DNA of 64,000 nucleotides, taken from assembly GCF_014904745.1 (NCBI RefSeq), contig NZ_JACZCS010000004.1, positions 1 to 64,000 of the forward strand. Direction: 5' to 3'. The DNA is from Oricola nitratireducens. Its GTDB lineage: Bacteria; Pseudomonadota; Alphaproteobacteria; Rhizobiales; Rhizobiaceae. This document shows positions 17,557-26,383 of the stretch, in pieces. Every line of letters starts with the position of its first letter. Within the stretch, counting starts at the first letter, position 1. The notes beneath the pieces were generated by a model, which was given only the letters and a program-made list of their open reading frames with translations, did not search any database and was not told the DNA's origin. Made by a program: the position numbers and the translations under genes.

Positions 17557-19146
17557 TTGGCGCGCAATTTCCAGCTTCCCGGCCGTTCGCCGGTCATTGC
17601 CGAGAACGGCCTTGTCGCCACGTCGCATCCGCTGGCCTCGGTTTCGGCGCTGGAGGTGCTGAAGGCGGGCGGCAATGCCGCCGATGCGGCCGTTGCGGCG
17701 GCGGCGACGCTCGCGGTGGTCGAACCGCAGATGACCGGGATCGGCGGCGACTGTTTCGCCATTGTCTGCACGCCCGACGGCACGGTTACCGGAATCGATG
17801 GTGCCGGCCGCGCGGCGGCCGGCGCCCATGCCGAGTGGTATGCGGAAAACGGCTTCACGGAAATCCCCGAGCATTCCGCGCACGCCGTCACCGTTCCGGG
17901 CGCCGTCAGGGGCTGGGAGACCTTGCTCGCCGTGCACGGGACGCTCGGTTTCGACCGGCTTCTGCGCGACGCGATTCGTTATGCCGAGGAAGGCTACGCC
18001 GTCGCGCCGCGTGTTGCCTTTGACTGGGCCAAGCATGTCGAAACGCTTGCCAAGGACGAGGGCGCGCGCCATCACTTGCTGATCGACGGAAAGGCGCCGC
18101 GGATCGGGCAACGTCACCGCCAGCCGGCGCTTGCCGATACGCTGCGGATGATCGCCAAGAATGGCGCCGATGCCTTCTATACCGGCGCCATCGCCGCCGA
18201 GATCGCCGCGACGTTGCAGGCGAAGGGCGGATTCCTGACCGAGGAGGATATCGCCGCCTGCAAGACGTCCCTCGTCAATCCGTTAGAAATTACTTACCAA
18301 AATCACGAATTGCGCGAATTGCCGCCGAGCGGCCAGGGCATGGTGGCAATGATCATGCTCAACCTGCTCGACCTGATGGAGGCGCGCCGCCACCCGGATC
18401 TCAGCGCCGAGCGCTATCACTGCGAAATCGAGGCGGCGCGTCTCGCCTATAGCGTCCGCGATGCCTGGCTCAGTGATCCCGACGTGATGCCGGTTGCCGC
18501 GGAAAAGCTGATCTCGCGCGATTTCGCCGAAACGCTCGCGGTGCAGTTCGACCCGGCTAAACGTAATCAATTGCTTACATTGCCGGGTTTGCCGAATTCG
18601 GACACGGTATATCTGTCGATCGTCGACCGCGACCGCATGGCGGTGTCCTTCATCAATTCCCTCTACGGGGATTTCGGTGCGCAGATTGTCACGCCGGAAA
18701 GCGGCATCACGTTGCAAAACCGCGGCAACTGCTTCAGCGCCGACCCAAACCACCCCAACGCCATCGGTCCGCGCAAGCGTCCGCTGCACACGATTATCCC
18801 GGCGATGGTGACGAAGGACGGGCTTCCCGCGATTTCCTTCGGCGTCATGGGCGGTTCCTATCAGCCGATGGGGCATGCCCATGTGCTCGGCAACATGCTC
18901 GACTACGGCATGGACCCGCAGGCCGCGATCGATCATCCGCGGGTCTTCTGGGATGACGAGGGCGTCATCCGCGCCGAAGACGGTCTGCCCGGCGATGTCG
19001 CCGAAAAGCTGCGGGCGATGGGCCACCCGGTCGCGCCGGCAACCGGTCCGCGCGGCGGCGGCCAGGCGGTTGTGATCGACAGGGAGACGGGTTTCCTGAT
19101 CGGCGGATCGGACCCGCGCAAGGACGGCTGCGCGCTTGGATGGTAA
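17557..19146 (+). CDS. ggt: Gamma-glutamyltransferase family protein
   Basis: This is a Ntn-hydrolase that hydrolyses or transfers gamma-glutamyl groups; related acylases also belong to the family. The precursor would self-cleave before Thr350 (in NSDTVYLSIV) to give the small subunit. MTGIGGDCFA and the GGSYQPMGHAHV block are typical. I start at TTG 17557 because GGGAGGT sits 7 bases upstream and the N-terminus (ARNFQLPGRSPV) matches the family; the frame is also open from ATG 17524. I see no signal peptide. Two short stretches have strikingly AT-rich codons, including TTA Leu and AAT/CAA runs, where palindromic repeats at 18282 and 18563 fall; a third palindrome covers the stop codon. Confidence 0.9.
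   Translation: MARNFQLPGRSPVIAENGLVATSHPLASVSALEVLKAGGNAADAAVAAAATLAVVEPQMTGIGGDCFAIVCTPDGTVTGIDGAGRAAAGAHAEWYAENGFTEIPEHSAHAVTVPGAVRGWETLLAVHGTLGFDRLLRDAIRYAEEGYAVAPRVAFDWAKHVETLAKDEGARHHLLIDGKAPRIGQRHRQPALADTLRMIAKNGADAFYTGAIAAEIAATLQAKGGFLTEEDIAACKTSLVNPLEITYQNHELRELPPSGQGMVAMIMLNLLDLMEARRHPDLSAERYHCEIEAARLAYSVRDAWLSDPDVMPVAAEKLISRDFAETLAVQFDPAKRNQLLTLPGLPNSDTVYLSIVDRDRMAVSFINSLYGDFGAQIVTPESGITLQNRGNCFSADPNHPNAIGPRKRPLHTIIPAMVTKDGLPAISFGVMGGSYQPMGHAHVLGNMLDYGMDPQAAIDHPRVFWDDEGVIRAEDGLPGDVAEKLRAMGHPVAPATGPRGGGQAVVIDRETGFLIGGSDPRKDGCALGW
18282..18297. repeat. GTAAGTAATTACTTAC-type palindrome, copy A (degenerate)
   Basis: The sequence GTTAGAAATTACTTAC matches copy C at 14 of 16 positions. 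It lies inside the gamma-glutamyltransferase coding sequence, in a 40-bp stretch that is about 35% GC in an otherwise GC-rich gene. Confidence 0.6.
18563..18578. repeat. GTAAGTAATTACTTAC-type palindrome, copy B (degenerate)
   Basis: The sequence GTAATCAATTGCTTAC keeps the outer GTAA/TTAC arms and the AATT core and is itself nearly palindromic. It lies inside the gamma-glutamyltransferase gene, 281 bp after copy A. Confidence 0.55.
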
Positions 19147-19159
19147 GTAATTACTTACC
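19142..19159. repeat. 18-bp perfect palindrome over the ggt stop codon, copy C
   Basis: GGTAAGTAATTACTTACC is a perfect 18-bp palindrome and contains the TAA stop of gamma-glutamyltransferase. No T-run follows on either strand, so it is more like a protein-binding site than a terminator. It is 580 bp after copy B and lies between convergent genes (ggt and phaR). Confidence 0.7.
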
Positions 19160-19200
19160 CGACCGTGCGTGTTCCATTTCGAACGGATGGACGAGCGGTT

Positions 19201-19797
19201 TCACTTGTCCATCGAGTCAAGCTTGCGCTGCATCGCGGCGATCTGTTCGCGCATGGACTTGAGTTCGCTTGGCGACGATTTTTCGGATTTTGCTTCCGGC
19301 TCGTCCTGCGTCTCGCCTGATGCGGCGGGGAAGGGCGAGAACATCTGCATCGCGTTATGGAACATCTCCATATTGCGCCGTGTCTGTTCCTCGATCAGTT
19401 GCTGGCCGGAAGCCATGATGTCGATCGGGGTCTTGCCGACCATCGACGCCATTTGCTCGCGGATGCGCTCCTGTTCCTTGGTGAAGATCGTCATGGAATG
19501 TTCGAGATAGCTCGGCAGCACCATCTGCATCTGGTCGCCGTAAAAGGATATGAGCTGGCGCAGGACCGAAATGGGAAGCATCGCCTGGCCGGTCTTGCCT
19601 TCCTGCTCGAAGATGATCTGGGTCAGGACGGCATGGGTGAGATCCTCGCCGCTTTTCGCGTCATGGACGACGAAATCCTCCCCGTCCTTGACCATTTTGG
19701 CGAGGTCCTCCAGCGTCACATAGGTACTCGTGCCCGTATTGTAGAGGCGCCGGTTCGCATATTTCTTGATAACGGTCGGCTCGTCGTTGCCTGCCAT
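19201..19797 (-). CDS. phaR: Polyhydroxyalkanoate synthesis repressor PhaR
   Basis: PhaR senses free PHB granule surface and represses phasin and its own genes; in rhizobia (AniA) it also redirects carbon flow. The N-terminal DNA-binding domain (residues 8-68) holds the signature IKKYANRRLYNTGTSTYVTL. A PHB-accumulation domain follows at about residues 75-130, with LISFYGDQMQ. The acidic, Ser/Pro-rich C-terminus ends in a short helix. The 198-residue length is normal. The gene is divergent from phaA-phaB, the classic layout for PHB synthesis control. Confidence 0.95.
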   Translation of the reverse strand: MAGNDEPTVIKKYANRRLYNTGTSTYVTLEDLAKMVKDGEDFVVHDAKSGEDLTHAVLTQIIFEQEGKTGQAMLPISVLRQLISFYGDQMQMVLPSYLEHSMTIFTKEQERIREQMASMVGKTPIDIMASGQQLIEEQTRRNMEMFHNAMQMFSPFPAASGETQDEPEAKSEKSSPSELKSMREQIAAMQRKLDSMDK

Positions 19798-20036
19798 GTC
19801 GCGCTCTCCCGTTCGGCCTGTTGTCGGCCCGATATTTATTTGTTGCAGGAAATACTAGTGACAAATTTGGTTCATATCAAAGCGTTTTGTTGCACTGCAG
19901 CCAAGGGTGTAGGCCGAATTGCCGACTGGCCTTGCGCAGTGCGATGCTTTTAAGGCAGGCATTGAGTGTCGCTGGCCAAGCGCTACAATCAATTACCGGA
20001 TCGGTTTTTGCCGTCCCCTAACGAGGAGTACCCATT
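19798..20036. promoter_or_regulatory. Divergent phaR/phaA control region
   Basis: A sigma70-like promoter for phaA can be read as TTGAGT (19962-19967), a 16-bp spacer and TACAAT (19984-19989). An ACGAGGAG ribosome site follows at about 20021. A TGC-rich near-palindrome, TTGTTGCACTGCAGCC at 19887-19902, resembles known PhaR operators, and a second TTGTTGCAGG occurs at about 19840-19849 near the phaR side. The operator assignment is an inference from the neighbourhood and motif type. Confidence 0.5.
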
Positions 20037-21209
20037 ATGACATCTGTGGTTATCGCAAGCGCCGCCCGCACGCCGGTCGGATCGTTCAATGGTGCATTTG
20101 CGAATGTATTGGCCCATGAACTGGGCGCCGCCGCCATTCGCGGTGCGCTGGAACGCGCCGGGGTCGACGGGAGCGAAGTCGACGAAGTCATCATGGGTCA
20201 GATCCTGACCGCCGGCGAAGGCCAGAACCCGGCCCGCCAGGCGTCGATGGGGGCGGGCTGCCCGCAGGAGACCACGGCCTGGAACCTGAACCAGCTTTGC
20301 GGATCGGGCCTGCGCACCGTCGCCATCGGCATGCAGCAGATCATGACCGGCGACGCGAAAATCATCGTCGCGGGCGGGCAGGAATCGATGTCGATGGCGC
20401 CGCATTGCGCGCATCTGCGTGGTGGCGTGAAGATGGGTGACATGAAGATGATCGACACCATGCTGAAGGATGGTCTGATGGACGCCTTCCACGGTTATCA
20501 CATGGGCAACACGGCGGAGAACGTGGCGCGCCAGTGGCAGCTGACCCGCCATGACCAGGATGCTTTCGCGGTGGCATCGCAGAACAAGGCGGAAGCGGCC
20601 CAGAAGGCCGGCAAGTTCAAGGACGAAATCGTCGCCTACACGGTCAAGGGCCGCAAGGGCGACACGGTGGTCGAGGACGACGAGTACATCAAATACGGCG
20701 TCACGCTCGAAGGCGTCGGCAAGCTGCGTCCGGCCTTCGACAAGGAAGGCACCGTGACGGCGGCCAACGCGTCCGGCATCAATGACGGCGCGGCGGCGAC
20801 CGTGCTGATGAGCGAAGAGGAAGCGGCCAAACGCGGCATCACGCCGTTGGCGCGTATCGTTTCCTGGGCGACGGCGGGCGTCGATCCGGCGATCATGGGG
20901 ACGGGCCCGATCCCGGCTTCGCGCAAGGCTCTGGAGAAGGCCGGCTGGTCGGTCGACGATCTCGATCTGGTCGAGGCGAACGAGGCGTTCGCAGCGCAGG
21001 CCTGCGCGGTCAACAAGGATCTCGGCTGGAACCCGGACATCGTTAATGTCAATGGCGGCGCGATCGCGATCGGTCACCCGATCGGCGCATCGGGCGGGCG
21101 CATCCTCAACACGCTGCTGTTCGAGATGAAGCGGCGCAACGCCAAAAAGGGCCTCGCCACGCTGTGCATCGGCGGCGGCATGGGCGTCGCCATGTGCGTC
21201 GAACGCTAA
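20037..21209 (+). CDS. phaA: Acetyl-CoA acetyltransferase (beta-ketothiolase)
   Basis: PhaA condenses two acetyl-CoA molecules to acetoacetyl-CoA, the first step of PHB synthesis. The 390-residue protein carries the nucleophile C88 in NQLCGSG, the catalytic histidine in [12 protein letters not shown] near residue 348, and the proton-shuttling cysteine in CIGGGMG near residue 378. The gene begins an operon with phaB, 101 bp downstream, and is divergent from phaR. Confidence 0.97.
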   Translation: MTSVVIASAARTPVGSFNGAFANVLAHELGAAAIRGALERAGVDGSEVDEVIMGQILTAGEGQNPARQASMGAGCPQETTAWNLNQLCGSGLRTVAIGMQQIMTGDAKIIVAGGQESMSMAPHCAHLRGGVKMGDMKMIDTMLKDGLMDAFHGYHMGNTAENVARQWQLTRHDQDAFAVASQNKAEAAQKAGKFKDEIVAYTVKGRKGDTVVEDDEYIKYGVTLEGVGKLRPAFDKEGTVTAANASGINDGAAATVLMSEEEAAKRGITPLARIVSWATAGVDPAIMGTGPIPASRKALEKAGWSVDDLDLVEANEAFAAQACAVNKDLGWNPDIVNVNGGAIAIGHPIGASGGRILNTLLFEMKRRNAKKGLATLCIGGGMGVAMCVER

Positions 21210-21310
21210 AGACCGAACGGAATGGCGGGTCAGGAAACGGCCCGCCGCTCCGGCAACGATATTCCTGACAACGAGATTTCAGAGAAGTGTAACGAGGAGG
21301 AGGAACAAGC

Positions 21311-22036
21311 ATGGGACGTGTCGCACTCGTAACCGGTGGAACGCGCGGCATCGGCGCCGCCATTTCGATCGCGCTGAAGGATGCCGGCTATACGGTCGCC
21401 GCCAATTATGCAGGCAATGACGAAGCCGCCGCCAAGTTCAAGAGCGAGACCGGCATTGCCGTCTACAAGTGGTCGGTCGCCGATTACGATGCCTGCGTGG
21501 CGGGAGTCGCCCAGGTCGAAGCCGATCTCGGCCCGGTGGAGGTTCTGGTCAACAATGCCGGCATCACCCGCGACGCCATGTTCCACAAAATGACCAAGGA
21601 AAACTGGGACGCGGTCATCAATACCAACCTGTCCGGCGTGTTCAACATGACGCATCCGGTCTGGTCCGGCATGCGCGATCGAAAATTCGGTCGCGTCATC
21701 AATATTTCCTCGATCAACGGCCAGAAAGGCCAGGCCGGCCAGGTCAACTATTCGGCCTCCAAGGCGGGCGATATCGGGTTCACCCGGGCGCTCGCACAGG
21801 AAGGCGCGCGCGCCGGGATCACGGTCAACGCCATCTGCCCGGGCTATATCGGAACCGAGATGGTGCGGGCGATCGACGAGGAGGTTCTGAAATCGCGCAT
21901 CCTGCCGCAGATCCCCGTCGGCCGCCTCGGTGAGCCGGAGGAAATCGCGCGCTGCGTCGTTTTCCTTGCCGCCGACGATGCCGGTTTCATCACCGGCTCG
22001 ACGATCTCGGCGAATGGCGGCCAGTTCTTCTCCTGA
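21311..22036 (+). CDS. phaB: Acetoacetyl-CoA reductase
   Basis: PhaB reduces acetoacetyl-CoA to (R)-3-hydroxybutyryl-CoA with NADPH, the second step of PHB synthesis. It is a short-chain dehydrogenase with the cofactor motif GGTRGIG (residues 9-15), NNAG (81-84) and the catalytic Ser134, Tyr147 and Lys151. A strong GAGGAGGAA lies before the ATG. A short inverted repeat (GGCGGG 21224-21229 with CCCGCC 21241-21246) lies between phaA and phaB. The synthase gene phaC is not in this window. Confidence 0.97.
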   Translation: MGRVALVTGGTRGIGAAISIALKDAGYTVAANYAGNDEAAAKFKSETGIAVYKWSVADYDACVAGVAQVEADLGPVEVLVNNAGITRDAMFHKMTKENWDAVINTNLSGVFNMTHPVWSGMRDRKFGRVINISSINGQKGQAGQVNYSASKAGDIGFTRALAQEGARAGITVNAICPGYIGTEMVRAIDEEVLKSRILPQIPVGRLGEPEEIARCVVFLAADDAGFITGSTISANGGQFFS

Positions 22037-22130
22037 TACCGGTCGGAAAATCGCGGGCGCGATGGATATTTCGCGCTCGCCGTTGACATGCATCATGTGA
22101 CCGCCGGACGGCAAGGCGCATCGTGGCGGC

Positions 22131-23699
22131 ATGAAAACGGTCGATCACGATGCGATTATCATCGGTGGCGGATTGGGCGGGCTCGCAGCCGCGGCCGTTC
22201 TTGCCGCTGCCGGCAGGGACGTTTGCTTGATCAAGCGCCACGATGACGTTGGAGGTTGCGCCTCGGTCTACGATGTCGACGGCCTGACGATCGAAGCGGC
22301 ATTGCATGAAACTGCGGATCCGCGCGACCCGCTTGATCCCAAGCACCACCTGCTGACGCGTCTCGGTTTGCTCGACAAGCTGGAATGGATACCTGTCGGA
22401 CCGCTCTATGCCGTTCGCGGCGGGCCGCTAGGAGACACGCCATTTGAACTCTGTCACGGGTTCGATCAGGCAAGGCAGGCATTGTCGGAGCGTTTTGGCG
22501 ATAGCGGCGTCAATCGCGTGCTTGATCGCATGGAGGCAATCGGAACGGCGCTGCGCGGCATGTCGGAAGCGCGGGAGCGTCCATCGGTCGCCCATCTGGC
22601 GCGCGCGCTGTTCAAGGCGGGACCACTGGTCTCCGAGTGGAAACATTCCGTCTCGGAGGTTTTCGATTCGGAACTCGGCGGCAACGAAGCGGTCAAATGC
22701 GCGCTTGCGGCAAATCTGCCCTACTACGGCAATGATCCGGCGAAGCTTTGGTGGATCTACTACGCCGTCGCGCAATATAGCTATATCAGTTCCGGCGGTT
22801 GCTACCTGAAGGGCGGATCGGCGTCGCTCACTGGTGCGCTGAAGGAATTCATCATCGGCCACGGCGGTGCAGTCCTCACCGGCCGCGAAGCGATACGAAT
22901 GCAGCCGCCGGACGGAGAGGATCCCGGCGAAGTTGAATATCGAGACGTGAAGACCGGTTCGGTATCCGCTGTGCGGGCGTCGGCAATAGTCGCCAATTGC
23001 GCTCCGCACGCTTTGAACGACATGCTTCCGGAGCCGGCGCGCCCGCGCTTCTTTGCGCGTTACGAAGGCAAGGAAGTGTCGAACTCGGTATTCGGCCTTC
23101 ATTTCGGCGTGCGTGCCGATGCGGCAGGAATATTGCCGCGCCACTATTCTACGATGGTCCTGCCGGAGTGGATGAAAAGCTTATCGGACTATGCGGCTGC
23201 CGGTGATCTGCTTTGTGATGATCCCCGCGGCAAGTTGCCGCCTTTCGCGCTGGTCAACTATAACGCGATCGATGCCGGGATAGGCGACGGAAATACCATC
23301 TTGCTGACGGTTACCGGGCTCGACAGCACGCGCAACTGGTCGGGCATGACGGCCAGCGCGGAACGAGCGCGGCGCGATGCCTGGACGGCAGCGATCGAGG
23401 CCGAGATCGAACGTCACTGGCCCGGATTTTCGGCGGCGGTTACGCACCGCTTCTTTGTCTCCGCGACATCGATGCAGCGTTATCTTGGCACGCCGGACGG
23501 CGCGATATACGGGTTTGCGGCGCTGCCTCCCGACAGGCCGATGTGGTCCGGCATCGGACGATCGCCGAAAACCGCGCTGGACGGGGTTTTTCTGGCGTCG
23601 AGCTTTGCCGGCGCGGCCGGATACTCAGGTTCGATGGGAACCGGTGCGATGGCGGGTGACATGGTCAATGCCTGGCTGCATCGTCGCAGATCCGGGTAA
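22131..23699 (+). CDS. FAD-dependent oxidoreductase of the phytoene desaturase/CrtISO/retinol saturase superfamily
   Basis: The N-terminus has a classic dinucleotide-binding site, GGGLGGLAAA (residues 12-21), with the downstream DVGGCAS block. The C-terminus has the FAD-contacting GAAGYSGSMGTGAMAGDMV motif near residues 495-513. That combination and the 522-residue length fit the CrtI/CrtISO/retinol saturase group, which acts on long polyene or lipid substrates. No crtB, crtY or other carotenoid gene is nearby, so I do not claim carotenoid synthesis. It follows phaB after about 95 bp but need not be in that operon. Confidence 0.8.
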   Translation: MKTVDHDAIIIGGGLGGLAAAAVLAAAGRDVCLIKRHDDVGGCASVYDVDGLTIEAALHETADPRDPLDPKHHLLTRLGLLDKLEWIPVGPLYAVRGGPLGDTPFELCHGFDQARQALSERFGDSGVNRVLDRMEAIGTALRGMSEARERPSVAHLARALFKAGPLVSEWKHSVSEVFDSELGGNEAVKCALAANLPYYGNDPAKLWWIYYAVAQYSYISSGGCYLKGGSASLTGALKEFIIGHGGAVLTGREAIRMQPPDGEDPGEVEYRDVKTGSVSAVRASAIVANCAPHALNDMLPEPARPRFFARYEGKEVSNSVFGLHFGVRADAAGILPRHYSTMVLPEWMKSLSDYAAAGDLLCDDPRGKLPPFALVNYNAIDAGIGDGNTILLTVTGLDSTRNWSGMTASAERARRDAWTAAIEAEIERHWPGFSAAVTHRFFVSATSMQRYLGTPDGAIYGFAALPPDRPMWSGIGRSPKTALDGVFLASSFAGAAGYSGSMGTGAMAGDMVNAWLHRRRSG

Positions 23700-23735
23700 A
23701 GCCGGCGCTGTATTTTCAACTACAGGTTCCGTTGC

Positions 23736-23765
23736 TTGCGGCGGTCTCCCGCATCACCCTATAAT
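23736..23765 (+). promoter_or_regulatory. Sigma70-like promoter for the small secreted protein gene
   Basis: TTGCGG (23736-23741), an 18-bp spacer and a perfect TATAAT (23760-23765) precede the gene starting at 23785. Transcription would begin near 23772, giving a very short leader. Confidence 0.5.
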
Positions 23766-23784
23766 TGTGCTATTCGAAACAAAC

Positions 23785-24111
23785 ATGACCAGACGAATTC
23801 TCTTCGCGTTCTTCGCGGCATTTCTTTTTTCGTTTCCGGCCCGTGCCGATGCCATCGACGGCGACTGGTGTTCCGGCGACGGGCGGATGATGTCGATCGA
23901 CGGACCCTCGATCCGCACTCCGTCGGGCGCGCAGATTACCGGAGAGTATGCGCGTCACGCCTTCCGCTATGTCGGGCCGATCGGCGATCCGGAGGAGGCG
24001 CATGACGTGCGCATGCAACTGTGGAGCGAGGACGATCTGCGGGTGGACCGGATTATAGACGGCACCGAGCAACCGCAGGAAGATTGGCACCGCTGCAAGC
24101 CGATCGCGTAG
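23785..24111 (+). CDS. Small secreted protein of unknown function
   Basis: The 108-residue product begins with a clear Sec signal peptide (about residues 1-21, ending in FPARADA). The mature part starts IDGDWCSGDGRMMSIDG and contains one more cysteine near the end (WHRCKP), so a disulphide between C29 and C104 is likely in the periplasm. I recognise the type as a conserved rhizobial periplasmic protein but know no function. The ABC-F gene ends 3 bp away on the other strand. Confidence 0.78.
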   Translation: MTRRILFAFFAAFLFSFPARADAIDGDWCSGDGRMMSIDGPSIRTPSGAQITGEYARHAFRYVGPIGDPEEAHDVRMQLWSEDDLRVDRIIDGTEQPQEDWHRCKPIA

Positions 24112-24114
24112 CGC

Positions 24115-25947
24115 TCAGGCGCCCTCGATCTCCTCGCGCAGCATTTCCAGTTCCAGCCATTCCTCTTCCAGCGCCGCGTGGCGCGTGCGCTTGGTCCCGA
24201 GATCGGCGGCAACCTTGTTGAAGCCGCCGGGATCCTTGGCAAACAGCGCCGGGTCGGCGAGCCTTGCCTCCAGGGCTTCGATGTCCTTTGCGAGCGTTTC
24301 GATCTCGCCGGGCAGGGTCTCCAGCGCATATTTCTGCTTGTAGGAGAGTTTCGACTTGCCGGCCTGCGGCCTTTCCGGCGTGGGCGAGGGCGCAGACGGT
24401 TTTGCCGCCGGTTTCGGTTTCGCGCTTGCCGGCGTGCCGGCGGCGCCCTTCTGGGCGAGCATGTCGGAATAGCCGCCGGCATAAGCGATCCAGCGCCCTT
24501 CGTCCGGCTTCGTCTCGTCGGGGGCGATGACCGCGTTGACGGTCCGGTCGAGGAAGTCGCGGTCATGGCTGACAAGCAGCACCGTGCCGGGGAAGCCGGC
24601 GATCAGTTCCTGCAGCAGGTCGAGCGTCTCCATGTCGAGATCGTTTGTCGGCTCGTCGAGGACGAGCAGGTTGGCGGGTCGCGCCAGCGTGCGGGCGAGC
24701 AACAGGCGCGCCTTTTCGCCGCCGGAAAGTTCTCGCACCGGCGTGCGCGCCTGTTCCGGCTTGAACAGGAAGTCCTTCATGTAGGATACGACGTGCTTCT
24801 GTTCGCCATTGACGATGAGCGAAGAGCCGCGCCCGTCGGTCAGGAAGTGTTCCAGCGTCTCTTCCGGGCGCAAGGCGTCGCGGCGCTGGTCGAGGACGGC
24901 CATCTCGAGATTGGCGCCGTGGCGCACGCTGCCCGCATCGGGCGCGAGTTCTCCGGTCAGTAGCTTCACAAGTGTTGTCTTGCCGGCGCCGTTCGGACCG
25001 ACGAGGCCAATCCGGTCGCCGCGATGGACACGTAGCGAGAAGTCGCGCACCAGTGTCTTGGCGCCGTAGCTCTTGGAAATACCCTTGGCCTCGATGACCA
25101 GCTTGCCGCTTTCGCGGGCATCGGCGGCGGCGAGCCTGGCGGTGCCATCCGGCTTCTGGTGCTCGCCAAAGGCCTTGCGCAGTTCGGCGAGTTCTCCGAG
25201 GCGGCGCATATTGCGCTTGCGCCGGCCGCTGACGCCGTAGGTGACCCAATGTTCCTCGCGCACGATCTTGCGACCGAGCTTGTGGTGTTCGCGTTCTTCC
25301 TCCTCGAGCACCTTGTCGCGCCAGTCCTCGAATTCGGCGAAGCCCGCATTATTCTCGCGCAGCGTTCCACGATCGAGCCAGAGGGTGCTGCGCGATAGTT
25401 TTTCGAGGAAGCGCCGGTCATGCGAGATCAGCACGATCGCCGAGCGCGAGCGGGACAATTCGCCTTCCAGCCATTCGATCGCCGGCAGGTCGAGGTGGTT
25501 TGTGGGCTCGTCGAGAAACAGGATGTCGGGTTCGGGCGCGAGCGTGCGGGCCAGTGCCGCGCGGCGCGTCTCGCCGCCGGACAGGCCTTGCGGCGCGCGG
25601 TCCGGGTCGAGGCCGAGTTCGCCGAGCAGGTAGTCGGCGCGGAACGGATCGTCGAGGGGGCCGAGTTCGGCGCGCGCATAGGCGCCGATGCTGGCAAAAC
25701 CTTCGAGGTCGGGCGATTGCGGCAAATAGCGAATCGTTGCGTTGCGCTCGGTGATTACCTCGCCGCTGGTCGAGTCGGCGAGACCGGCGGCGATCCTCAG
25801 CAGGGTGGATTTGCCCGAACCGTTGCGCCCGACAAGCGCGATGCGGTCGCCGGCATGGACGGAAAAGGAGACGTCTTCGAAAAGCGGCCTTCCGCCGAAT
25901 GTCAGCGTCAGGCTTTCGGCGCGCAGCAGGGGTGGAGAGATGGCCAT
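24115..25947 (-). CDS. ABC-F family ATPase, Uup-like
   Basis: ABC-F proteins are soluble twin-ATPase factors that act on the ribosome and sometimes in DNA metabolism. Domain 1 has Walker A GRNGSGKST (residues 40-48) and signature LSGGETRRA. Domain 2 has Walker A GPNGAGKTT near residue 319 and signature LSGGEKARL. There is no membrane domain. A charged linker separates the two, and the C-terminus (about residues 510-610) is a Lys/Pro-rich hinge followed by a coiled coil, which points to the Uup subgroup. The 610-residue length fits. Confidence 0.92.
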   Translation of the reverse strand: MAISPPLLRAESLTLTFGGRPLFEDVSFSVHAGDRIALVGRNGSGKSTLLRIAAGLADSTSGEVITERNATIRYLPQSPDLEGFASIGAYARAELGPLDDPFRADYLLGELGLDPDRAPQGLSGGETRRAALARTLAPEPDILFLDEPTNHLDLPAIEWLEGELSRSRSAIVLISHDRRFLEKLSRSTLWLDRGTLRENNAGFAEFEDWRDKVLEEEEREHHKLGRKIVREEHWVTYGVSGRRKRNMRRLGELAELRKAFGEHQKPDGTARLAAADARESGKLVIEAKGISKSYGAKTLVRDFSLRVHRGDRIGLVGPNGAGKTTLVKLLTGELAPDAGSVRHGANLEMAVLDQRRDALRPEETLEHFLTDGRGSSLIVNGEQKHVVSYMKDFLFKPEQARTPVRELSGGEKARLLLARTLARPANLLVLDEPTNDLDMETLDLLQELIAGFPGTVLLVSHDRDFLDRTVNAVIAPDETKPDEGRWIAYAGGYSDMLAQKGAAGTPASAKPKPAAKPSAPSPTPERPQAGKSKLSYKQKYALETLPGEIETLAKDIEALEARLADPALFAKDPGGFNKVAADLGTKRTRHAALEEEWLELEMLREEIEGA

Positions 25948-26010
25948 CGTCTAACGGGATCGGTTTGGAGGTGAAACGCTCCAGCGCCTTCTCGGATGGC
26001 GGCAACCGAA

Positions 26011-26048
26011 AAGCAAGAGCCGCGAACCGCCTTGCGGCGATCCGCGGC
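26011..26048 (-). terminator. Probable terminator downstream of the glycine-zipper lipoprotein gene
   Basis: A two-part hairpin (GCCGCG 26019-26024 with CGCGGC 26043-26048, and CCGC 26027-26030 with GCGG 26034-26037) is followed on the minus strand by TCTTGCTTTT. It lies 23 bp past the gene's stop codon. Confidence 0.6.
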
Positions 26049-26071
26049 CCCCTAATTCACTCAAGCGCCGA

Positions 26072-26329
26072 TTATGGGCAGCGAGCGTAGAAAATGGTGC
26101 CGTCCGAACGGCGATAACGGCAACGGCCGTCCGCCGCCTTGCCCAGAAGGTAGCCGCCGACACCGCCGACGAACGCGCCGATCGCGACGCCGCCAAGGTC
26201 TCCGGACACCGCGCCGCCAACGGCGCCGCCGATGAGAGCACCGGCCGTACCGGTCTGTTCCGCCGTCGTGCAACCGCCGGCGAGCGCGCCGACAAGTGCA
26301 AGTGCAGCAATGGATTTTGCAATTTTCAT
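26072..26329 (-). CDS. Glycine-zipper outer-membrane lipoprotein
   Basis: This 85-residue protein has a lipoprotein signal with lipobox LAGGC (cleavage before C20), followed by a Gly/Ala-rich zipper (about residues 28-66, with repeated GxxxG spacing) of the type found in Rick_17kDa/SlyB-like surface antigens. A short tail with two cysteines (RCRYRRSDGTIFYARCP) ends the protein. Such proteins sit in the outer membrane and affect envelope integrity; the exact role here is unknown. It has a good GGAG ribosome site and a CRP-type palindrome about 60 bp upstream. Confidence 0.85.
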   Translation of the reverse strand: MKIAKSIAALALVGALAGGCTTAEQTGTAGALIGGAVGGAVSGDLGGVAIGAFVGGVGGYLLGKAADGRCRYRRSDGTIFYARCP

Positions 26330-26383
26330 GGGGTGATCTCCTTTTCTCCCGACATCACATTACCCAGCCGAAAACATCAACAT

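Noticed and set aside
22131-24111. The FAD oxidoreductase and secreted-protein region considered as horizontally acquired
   Set aside because: A few short samples look slightly lower in GC, but so does the adjacent phaB gene, so the evidence is too weak without a proper calculation.
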